Positions 1 through 4,646 of a stretch of DNA of 8,934 nt are shown here, piece after piece. Each line of letters opens with the position of its first letter. Within the stretch, counting starts at the first letter, position 1. The stretch is taken from NCBI GenBank assembly GCA_012514045.1, contig JAAZBA010000276.1, positions 1-8,934 on the forward strand, given 5' to 3'. The position numbers and the translations under genes are program-made. A model generated the notes under the pieces. The model was not told where the DNA came from. It made no database searches and worked only from the letters and a program-made list of their open reading frames with translations. The DNA comes from Clostridiales bacterium (GTDB taxonomy: Bacteria > Bacillota > Clostridia > Oscillospirales > QAMX01).

Positions 1-215
1 ATGTACAGCCTGAATTTAAAGCATCGGGACACGCATTTAACTCAATCCTCAGTCTCGGCTTGATGCGAGCAATCGCTAGCTTTACAGGCGGCTTCCTTGC
101 AAAGGCAATGCCTTACACTAAAATATTTATCAGCATGGGAATTATAATCGCCATCACAGTAATTGTCTACTCCTTCAAAGTCTATTCGGACAGTAAAAAG
201 GAACTTAAAGTCTAA
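1..215 (+). CDS. MFS transporter, C-terminal fragment (5' end outside window)
   Basis: The open frame enters at the window edge (codons begin at base 3) and stops at TAA 213-215, giving the last 70 residues of a protein. The visible part has an amphipathic/helical stretch ASGHAFNSILSLGLMRAIAS followed by TGGFLAKAM, then a hydrophobic helix IFISMGIIIAITVIVYSF and a short lysine-rich cytoplasmic tail (SDSKKELKV). The pattern 'ASGxAxxSxxSxGLxRxxxSxxGGxL' followed by one last membrane helix resembles the final two helices of the major facilitator superfamily, especially the LacY/nucleoside-permease-like branch (MFS_1_like). The family call is therefore from pattern recognition; the transported substrate cannot be read from this fragment. 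No clear intrinsic terminator follows the stop before the next promoter at about 356-384. Confidence 0.6.
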   Translation, partial: VQPEFKASGHAFNSILSLGLMRAIASFTGGFLAKAMPYTKIFISMGIIIAITVIVYSFKVYSDSKKELKV

Positions 216-306
216 ATACTCATCTTTTGGGATTTTAACTATTTCTCGTACTCCGGGAAATTTTCTGTAAAAAAGGTTCTTTGTGATACTCGTCTGATTT
301 TTTGCT

Positions 307-343
307 CATTTAATAATCATTTTTGTACATTTAATAATCATTT
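307..343. repeat. Perfect 16-bp direct repeat, 21-bp period (operator-like)
   Basis: CATTTAATAATCATTT occurs at 307-322 and again at 328-343, perfectly conserved, start to start 21 bp (two helical turns). Reading slightly to the left, the 9-mers TCATTTAAT (306-314) and ACATTTAAT (327-335) are separated by exactly 12 bp. This is the 9-12-9 geometry known for LytTR-family regulators such as AgrA; the second 9-mer matches the commonly quoted AgrA half-site ACAGTTAAG at 7 of 9 positions. The repeat lies just upstream of the promoter at 356-384, where an activator would sit. The repeat itself is certain; the operator role and regulator class are inference. Confidence 0.6.
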
Positions 344-355
344 AAATTAAGTCAC

Positions 356-389
356 TTTCACCCTTAATATTCAAAAGGTATAATATAAT
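356..389 (+). promoter_or_regulatory. Promoter of the putative small RNA
   Basis: A perfect -10 hexamer TATAAT lies at 379-384, immediately overlapped by a second one at 384-389. Seventeen bases upstream of the first, the -35 position (356-361, TTTCAC) is a poor match to TTGACA. A strong -10 with a weak -35, preceded by a direct repeat, fits an activator-dependent sigma-A promoter. The expected transcription start is near 391. No rightward gene start follows before the terminator at 491-520. Confidence 0.55.
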
Positions 390-390
390 C

Positions 391-520
391 ACAGAGTAAG
401 AGTACTGGTCATGCTCTTGCTTGTGGTTTCGGTGGAAAACTTAATTCGCATTGAGTTTTCTTTACCCCTCCTATTTTATATATGTATCTTGCCCGCACAT
501 TCGGTGCGGGCCTTTTTTGC
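391..520 (+). ncRNA. Putative small regulatory RNA
   Basis: A transcript from the promoter at 356-389 to the terminator at 491-520 would be about 125-130 nt. It holds three hairpins. The first has a 10-bp stem 395-404/412-421 with two G-U pairs and loop CTGGTCA. The second has an 11-bp stem 435-445/450-460 with one G-U pair and a TCGC tetraloop. The third is the terminator. A mostly unpaired linker (461-490) contains CCCCTCC at 465-471, complementary to Shine-Dalgarno sequences, as seen in several Firmicute sRNAs that block translation. The next rightward gene starts only at 977 and a leftward gene lies between, so this is not a riboswitch or leader of a downstream gene. I do not recognise a known family (not 6S, SRP, tmRNA or RNase P RNA). 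Promoter, structures and terminator are seen; function is inferred. Confidence 0.5.
491..520 (+). terminator. Intrinsic terminator
   Basis: Perfect 8-bp GC-rich stem GCCCGCAC (491-498) / GTGCGGGC (504-511), 5-nt loop ATTCG, then CTTTTTTGCC and a second T run to about 527. The T tract is on the right side only, so it terminates rightward transcription, which is the putative small RNA (or read-through from the MFS gene). On the left side the flank is ATGTATCTT, which gives no U tract for leftward transcription from the AraC-like gene. Confidence 0.88.
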
Positions 521-545
521 CTTTTTTAGCATATAAATCAGCCAG

Positions 546-905
546 CTATCCTTCCTTTTGGTATTCGCTAGGTAACATACCGAAAGGAAGGCGGAAACTT
601 TGTGAAAAATAAGACGCGCCGGAAAAACCACACTGCTCTGCTATCAATTCCACAGTATCGGATGTCTCACGAAGAAGACGCAGAGCATGAGAAAGTCTTG
701 TACGGTTTAGATAATGAATAGGATATATATGCATCTGCTCAGAGAATACGCGGTGAATATACCGGAGATTAAATCCTGTTTTCTCACCGAGATGTTCCAG
801 GGTAGTCTCATTCGCAAAATCTTTATCCATCAGTCCCACTGATACTTTGACCGCAGGATGAATTACCTCCCAAAAGTGAATATTTCTAAAGTTCTGTTGA
901 ATCAA
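546..905 (-). CDS. Solo AraC-type DNA-binding domain protein
   Basis: This 119-residue protein consists almost wholly of an AraC/XylS C-terminal DNA-binding domain. The first helix-turn-helix is about residues 35-57 (TLEHLGEKTGFNLRYIHRVF) and the second about 84-106 (TVELIAEQCGFSGASYFSQS), followed by the family tail FGMLPSEYQ. Usual family members are about 250-300 aa with an N-terminal sensor domain; here there is none. Only a TTG at 905 opens the frame, with an in-frame TGA 12 bases upstream and no Shine-Dalgarno site. An alternative start is Met26 (ATG, 828-830), also without a good ribosome site. A leftward promoter (924-952) would give a leader of only about 12 nt. It may be a genuine one-domain regulator or the surviving end of a truncated gene. 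The tail reads FRLPFGMLPSEY where FKxxFGxSPxxY is usual. Divergence from the Fe-S operon suggests it may regulate that operon; this is inference. Confidence 0.7.
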   Translation of the reverse strand: MIQQNFRNIHFWEVIHPAVKVSVGLMDKDFANETTLEHLGEKTGFNLRYIHRVFSEQMHIYPIHYLNRTRLSHALRLLRETSDTVELIAEQCGFSGASYFSQSFRLPFGMLPSEYQKEG

Positions 906-910
906 GGTTC

Positions 911-938
911 TTGCTCAATGTGAATTATATGGTATAAT
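911..938 (+). promoter_or_regulatory. Promoter of the Fe-S protein operon
   Basis: -10 TATAAT at 933-938 and a partial -35 TTGCTC at 911-916, with a 16-bp spacer. The predicted start is near 945. An inverted repeat AAGTA-AACAA-TACTT (946-960) covers the start region and could be an operator. The ribosome binding site GGAGGTGA (961-968) follows directly, giving a leader of about 30 nt. Confidence 0.6.
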
Positions 939-952
939 AAGATTAAAGTAAA
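924..952 (-). promoter_or_regulatory. Leftward promoter overlapping the Fe-S operon promoter
   Basis: On the minus strand, TTTACT (947-952) and TATAAT (924-929) are separated by exactly 17 bp. This promoter would transcribe the solo AraC gene, with a start near 917. It overlaps the rightward promoter (911-938), so RNA polymerase could not occupy both at once. Confidence 0.5.
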
Positions 953-960
953 CAATACTT

Positions 961-968
961 GGAGGTGA
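961..968 (+). promoter_or_regulatory. Ribosome binding site fixing the start at 977
   Basis: GGAGGTGA, a strong match to the Firmicute consensus, sits 8 nt before ATG 977. A TTG at 959 in the same frame overlaps this site and would have no ribosome site of its own, so ATG 977 is the start. Confidence 0.85.
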
Positions 969-976
969 ATATTTCT

Positions 977-1885
977 ATGTCTGCTTTTAAACAACAGCTT
1001 ACAGAATTCACAACATCCCTTGGGCTTCCTCTTTTAGGCGTTGCTAATCCCTCCCGATTTGATGAGCTGCCTGCGTATGCTCATCCATTGTCCATTATGC
1101 CCGAGTGCCGCAGTGTTATCGTTGTTGTGGATCCCCTGCCCCGCGGAGGCTTTCGAGGCATCGAGGAGGGTACGCTTTGGACCTACAACGGTCGACGTAT
1201 ATCCTTTAAACTGTTAAATGAGATAGCACGTTATATCGAGCAGAACACAGGCTATGAAGCGCTTGCTTATGAAGCAACTCCTGCTACATCAGCGCCCAGA
1301 TCGAAGCCAGTTTCAAATGGAAAAGTTGTACATAATGTTGAGCTCAATCTAGACTGGACTGCAGTAGCCGCCGGTCTGGGAGAAATCGGAATGTGCGGTT
1401 ACCTTCTGACTCCGCAGTACGGTCCCCGTAACGCTTTGGGAATTATTCTTACTGAGCTTCCTCTTCCGGCGGATGATGTATACTCCGGGAGGATTTGTGA
1501 CGGAGAGAACTGCCGTGCCTGCGCTGACGTCTGTCCTATGAGAGCTATTGATATCTCAAAGGCAATAATCGTAAGTGTAGCCGGACGCAAAACTAAGCTA
1601 GCGAAAATAAACTTCAGTCTCTGCGCTACCTGTCCCAATGGTGCCATGAAGGATGTGAATTTCAAAATCGGTCAGGAGGAGATGATGCCCGGATTTACCG
1701 GAAATCAGGAAAATCTGACGGAAACCTCAACAGCACTTACACGTAAGAGCGTGCCGAACATTCTTTCAGCAGTTTGTATGCGTACATGTATTGCGCACCT
1801 TGAGGACAATGGTAAACTGGACATCACATTCAAAAACAAATTCCGCAACGAAGAGCCCTGGACTCTTCAGAACTGGGAGAGGTGA
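977..1885 (+). CDS. QueG/reductive-dehalogenase-like 4Fe-4S protein, single module
   Basis: This 302-aa protein has an N-terminal alpha/beta region (residues 1-165) with NPSRFDEL, PLSIMPEC, RGIEEGTLW and AAGLGEIG...LLTPQYGPR. The AGLG-x2-G-x-LLTP-x-(F/Y)GPR block is the signature also seen in epoxyqueuosine reductase QueG and corrinoid reductive dehalogenases. Next comes a ferredoxin-like segment with cysteines at about 174, 179, 182 and 186 (C-x4-C-x2-C-x3-CP). Cys216/Cys219 (CATCPNGA) and Cys267/Cys271 (CMRTC) could ligate a second 4Fe-4S cluster. The end, FKNKFRNEEPW, is shared with the C-terminus of the next gene. No signal peptide or membrane segment is seen, so it is probably a cytoplasmic redox protein. 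It lacks the C-terminal HEAT-like region of true QueG, so tRNA-queuosine synthesis is not claimed. It is first in a two-gene operon, 5 nt before the next start. The substrate is unknown, and corrinoid binding is possible but not shown. Confidence 0.75.
   Translation: MSAFKQQLTEFTTSLGLPLLGVANPSRFDELPAYAHPLSIMPECRSVIVVVDPLPRGGFRGIEEGTLWTYNGRRISFKLLNEIARYIEQNTGYEALAYEATPATSAPRSKPVSNGKVVHNVELNLDWTAVAAGLGEIGMCGYLLTPQYGPRNALGIILTELPLPADDVYSGRICDGENCRACADVCPMRAIDISKAIIVSVAGRKTKLAKINFSLCATCPNGAMKDVNFKIGQEEMMPGFTGNQENLTETSTALTRKSVPNILSAVCMRTCIAHLEDNGKLDITFKNKFRNEEPWTLQNWER
1879..1884 (+). promoter_or_regulatory. Ribosome binding site overlapping the upstream stop
   Basis: GAGGTG at 1879-1884 overlaps the TGA (1883-1885) of the upstream gene and lies 6 nt before ATG 1891. 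This favours ATG 1891 over the in-frame GTG at 1882, which is itself part of the ribosome site, and suggests translational coupling of the two Fe-S genes. Confidence 0.7.
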
Positions 1886-1890
1886 CGGAC

Positions 1891-3675
1891 ATGAACAAAG
1901 TATTGACTTCAAAAATGATAAAAGATTTCGCCATATCAAATGGTGCAGATTTATGCGGCATCGCTAACATTGAACGCTTTAAGGATGCTCCTCCCGAAAC
2001 CAATCCCCTCAATATCATGCCCAATGCCAAGTCTGTAGTTGTAATGGCGGGCAGAATTCTTGAGGGTTCCTACAAAGGCATTCAAACAAATTCCGACTGG
2101 TCAACCTACTGGATATATGGTTACGGTACAGGTATATACGGTCCACTGGGTGAGGCTTTTCGTAAGACACTAAGATTTGTTGAAAGCTTCGGGTTTGAGG
2201 CTACAGCGTCGCCTGGAAGTCATACATTTCTATCCCACGAAGCACCTCCCGCAAGAGAGCCTGTCAAAGAAGGTAAACTCCCCTCAAACGTTGTCCTCCA
2301 CATGCGCATCTCTGCAGCCGCTGCCGGACTGGGTGAATTGGGATGGTCGAAGGTATTCCTTACGCCGCAATTTGGTCCTCGTCAGCGCTTTGAGGTTTTT
2401 ATAACCGATGCGGAACTTGAGCCGGATCCTCTCTTCAAAGGTCATATATGTACAAGATGCATGAAATGCGTGGATATCTGCCCCGGTCACGCCCTATCAA
2501 AGAACAAAAAGGTTTCCGTCAAAATCGAGGATAGAATCTTTGAATGGGGAGATGTGGATCTGGGCAAGTGTAAGCTCACTCATTTCGGTTTAAACGAGCT
2601 TGCAAGCCCATTCATAAAAAAGGATATTCCCGGATGGAAAATGAATATAGACGAACAGACAATGAGCTGGTTTGAAGCGTTTAATTTCGGCCATGCCGTA
2701 TCAAAACGGTCTAAATACTTGACAACTATGACCTCCGGCTATGAGGAGCTTGGTCAAGGAGGCAGACCGGGACCTATATGCGGAGCCTATGGCTGTATTC
2801 AGGCATGTTATGAAGAACTTAAATCCAAAGGTCGCTGTGTGCGTGAGAAACGTAAGGCTGTAATAACAAAGGATGAACTAAATGCAATGGCTAAGAACGC
2901 AGGAATCGATCTTGTTGCTGTGGCTCCAGCAAAGCGATTTAGAGATTGTGCCCCCCAGTTCAATCCCCTATCTATCTTTCCCGAGGCAAAGTCCATCATT
3001 CTCTGCGCACAGGAGATACCCCGCGGTAACTACCGTGGCATCGAGGAAGGTACTCTCTGGATGAGAGCAGGAAGACTTATAAACGCCGAATATATATACC
3101 GACTTGCCAGAATCCTCGAAGATGAGGGCGGAGTTGCTGTCCCCTCCTCTCCGCTTTCAGGCGAACGATGGCCCGAAGGAGTAAAATTCCGCAACGGCAA
3201 GATTGAGCCCAATGTCTATCCGGACCTTGAATATGCAGCTGTGGCAACAGGTATGGGGCAGATAAGTCTTACAGGTCAGCTGATTACAAAACAATTTGGT
3301 GTTCGTCAAGCATTGGGGCTTATTACCACCGACCTTGAAATTGAGCCCAATGAACTTTTTACGGATACTTTATGCGAAGAAAGCTGCACCGTATGTGCCT
3401 TTTCCTGTCCTATGGATGCAATTGACATTGGTTCCGTTGAGGAACGTGAAGTCTGTGGGATTAAATACAAGGTGGCTTGTGTTGACAGACGTAAATGTCG
3501 CTATTGTCCGAACGGTGCTTTCCCCGATACAACCAGTGAAAAAGCCGAAGCAAACCGCTGTACGGCAGCCTGTACGAGGAACTGTATAGATTGTCTTGAA
3601 GCAAAGGGAATCGGTGTAATGAAAACAAAATTCCGAAGGGAAAAACCTTGGGGAATGACTCTTGAGGATCTTTGA
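1891..3675 (+). CDS. Tandem two-module QueG/RdhA-like 4Fe-4S protein
   Basis: This 594-aa protein is two fused copies of the module found in the preceding gene. Module A (about 1-320) has NPLNIMPNAKS, AAAAGLGELG...LTPQFGPR and a classic ferredoxin motif at Cys187, 190, 193 and 197 (C-x2-C-x2-C-x3-CP), then Cys227 and GPICGAYGCIQACYEE (Cys297, 302, 306). Module B (about 327-594) has NPLSIFPEAKS, RGIEEGTLW, ATGMGQISLTGQLI, FGVRQALGLITTD, and Cys495, 499, 502 and 506 (C-x3-C-x2-C-x3-CP). It then has CRYCPNGA (536, 539), a cysteine-rich end (557, 561, 565, 568) and KTKFRREKPWGM. Module B is clearly closer to the upstream 302-aa protein than to module A. By ligand count the protein could carry up to four 4Fe-4S clusters. 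It appears cytoplasmic and probably forms a redox complex with the upstream protein. Automated pipelines may call it epoxyqueuosine reductase, which I think is too specific. The reaction is unknown. Confidence 0.75.
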   Translation: MNKVLTSKMIKDFAISNGADLCGIANIERFKDAPPETNPLNIMPNAKSVVVMAGRILEGSYKGIQTNSDWSTYWIYGYGTGIYGPLGEAFRKTLRFVESFGFEATASPGSHTFLSHEAPPAREPVKEGKLPSNVVLHMRISAAAAGLGELGWSKVFLTPQFGPRQRFEVFITDAELEPDPLFKGHICTRCMKCVDICPGHALSKNKKVSVKIEDRIFEWGDVDLGKCKLTHFGLNELASPFIKKDIPGWKMNIDEQTMSWFEAFNFGHAVSKRSKYLTTMTSGYEELGQGGRPGPICGAYGCIQACYEELKSKGRCVREKRKAVITKDELNAMAKNAGIDLVAVAPAKRFRDCAPQFNPLSIFPEAKSIILCAQEIPRGNYRGIEEGTLWMRAGRLINAEYIYRLARILEDEGGVAVPSSPLSGERWPEGVKFRNGKIEPNVYPDLEYAAVATGMGQISLTGQLITKQFGVRQALGLITTDLEIEPNELFTDTLCEESCTVCAFSCPMDAIDIGSVEEREVCGIKYKVACVDRRKCRYCPNGAFPDTTSEKAEANRCTAACTRNCIDCLEAKGIGVMKTKFRREKPWGMTLEDL

Positions 3676-3680
3676 TGTAT

Positions 3681-3719
3681 AAACAGCCGAACGGTAATTA
3701 TCAAACCGTTGGGCTGTTT
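3681..3719. terminator. Probable bidirectional terminator between convergent operons
   Basis: Large dyad: AAACAGCC (3681-3688) pairs with GGCTGTTT (3712-3719), a G-G mismatch follows, then AACGG (3690-3694) pairs with CCGTT (3706-3710) around an 11-nt loop. The ends are A/T runs on each strand, so both transcripts end in UUU after the stem. It lies 5 bp after the Fe-S operon stop and 11 bp beyond the rlmH stop. The U tracts are short, so efficiency is uncertain. Confidence 0.8.
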
Positions 3720-3730
3720 CCATGTTATCT

Positions 3731-4210
3731 TTATTTGTGATATGTTCTCCCATTTATAATTGTGTAAGCTCTGTATATCTGCTCAAGAAGCATTACTCTG
3801 AAAAGGTGATGGGGAAATGTAAGACGTGAAAAGGATATCCTATCACCAGATATTTTTTTAATTTTATCCGACAATCCATTGGAACCTCCTATTATGAAAC
3901 AAAGCTTTGAAAAGCGCTGTTCAATTGAAGCAATTTTCTCCGATAGTGCTACACTGTCAAGTTCCTTGCCTTCTATGCATAGTGATATAACATGTGACAG
4001 AGGAGGGATTACCTTCAATATTTTTTCTGATTCACGCTCTAGTGCTGTGATTATAAGACCTTCCGAAGGGGCTGATGGAAGATACTCCTCCTGCAGTTCC
4101 AATATATCAAGCTCGCAAAACGCTCCAAGTCTCTTGGCATATTCTTTTGTCAAGTCAAGATATTCTTTTTCCTTCAGCTTGCCTACACAAATCAGCTTGA
4201 TTTTCAGCAT
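3731..4210 (-). CDS. rlmH: RlmH, 23S rRNA (pseudouridine1915-N3)-methyltransferase
   Basis: At 159 aa this is the usual family length. RlmH is a small SPOUT-class methyltransferase that uses S-adenosylmethionine to methylate pseudouridine 1915 in helix 69 of 23S rRNA on assembled ribosomes. Family marks seen here are the start MLKIKLICVGKLKEKEY, the trefoil-knot SAM loop FIIGGSNGLS (105-114), SFSRLTFPHHLFR (126-138, containing TFPH) and the C-terminal LLEQIYRAYTIINGRTYHK, including the terminal YHK tripeptide. The start ATG (4208-4210) has AGGT 8 nt upstream, inside the end of ruvX, and the intergenic gap is 6 nt. It is the last gene of the leftward operon and ends just before the dyad at 3681-3719. 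No missing motif or frameshift is seen. Confidence 0.96.
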   Translation of the reverse strand: MLKIKLICVGKLKEKEYLDLTKEYAKRLGAFCELDILELQEEYLPSAPSEGLIITALERESEKILKVIPPLSHVISLCIEGKELDSVALSEKIASIEQRFSKLCFIIGGSNGLSDKIKKISGDRISFSRLTFPHHLFRVMLLEQIYRAYTIINGRTYHK

Positions 4211-4216
4211 AATGAG

Positions 4217-4642
4217 TTACCTGTCGGATTTCATTGCAATAAAGTCAAGGTAACCTTGAAGAATTAACGATGCCGCAACCGCATCCACCAACTTCTTCTG
4301 CTTTCCTCGCTTTTTGCCTGCATCGGACAATATTCTGTTGGCGTCCACAGAGGTACGTCTTTCGTCCCAAAGCACAACCTTGCAATCTGTACGCTCTCTA
4401 AGCTGCTCAGCAAAAGTCATACACTTCTCGGCTCGCTCTCCCACCGTACCGTTCATGTTAAGCGGCTTGCCAACTACAATCTCCGCTATATTATGAGTTT
4501 TTATCAGCTCAATCACTTTATTCAGAAGCTTTTCCCGGGAACGCTCGTTGATAACCGTTGTATATCCGGCTATCGTACGGCTCATGTCCGACACGGCTAT
4601 ACCTGTATGGGCATCACCGTAGTCGATAGCCATTATTTTCAT
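4217..4642 (-). CDS. ruvX: RuvX/YqgF, RNase H-fold nuclease (putative Holliday junction resolvase, pre-16S processing)
   Basis: At 141 aa this is typical of the YqgF/RuvX family, an RNase H-like fold nuclease linked in different bacteria to Holliday junction resolution and to 5' maturation of 16S rRNA. The signatures are present: AIDYGDAHTGIAVSD (5-19), VVGKPLNMNGT (56-66), LWDERRTSVDANRIL (91-105) and VDAVAASLILQGYLD (119-133). The expected acidic catalytic residues are Asp7, Glu94 and Asp120. The start ATG has AAGGAG 8 nt upstream, within the last codons of the preceding hydratase gene; the gap is 4 nt, so the two are probably translationally coupled. It is followed after 6 nt by rlmH; both are conserved cytoplasmic housekeeping functions. 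Confidence 0.95.
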   Translation of the reverse strand: MKIMAIDYGDAHTGIAVSDMSRTIAGYTTVINERSREKLLNKVIELIKTHNIAEIVVGKPLNMNGTVGERAEKCMTFAEQLRERTDCKVVLWDERRTSVDANRILSDAGKKRGKQKKLVDAVAASLILQGYLDFIAMKSDR

Positions 4643-4646
4643 CTGT

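Noticed and set aside
389..451. 20-codon leftward ORF preceded by AGGAGGGG (464-471 on the minus strand)
   Set aside because: The spacing from the Shine-Dalgarno-like site to ATG is about 13-15 nt, too long, and promoter and terminator orientation favour a rightward RNA. The AGGAGGGG is better read as the complement of the sRNA C-rich linker.
391..520. Riboswitch or T-box leader
   Set aside because: No rightward gene follows within more than 450 bp, a convergent gene intervenes, and no T-box or known aptamer motif is recognised.
411..536. 41-codon rightward ORF (starts ATG 411) through the putative small RNA
   Set aside because: No ribosome binding site before the ATG, the frame runs through the terminator hairpin, and the sequence shows no recognisable protein features beyond hydrophobicity from T-rich DNA.
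977..3675. Calling the Fe-S genes queG (epoxyqueuosine reductase)
   Set aside because: They share the fold signature and cysteine motifs, but the HEAT-like C-terminal region is absent and there are three divergent copies, so the tRNA modification role is not supported.
3370..3753. Leftward 127-codon open frame antisense to the 3' end of the two-module Fe-S gene
   Set aside because: It is antisense to a well-conserved cysteine-rich coding region and runs through the terminator dyad; it has no family features.
4245..4259. Perfect palindrome TCAAGGT-A-ACCTTGA
   Set aside because: It lies inside the conserved coding end of ruvX (QGYLDF codons), so it is most simply a coding coincidence.
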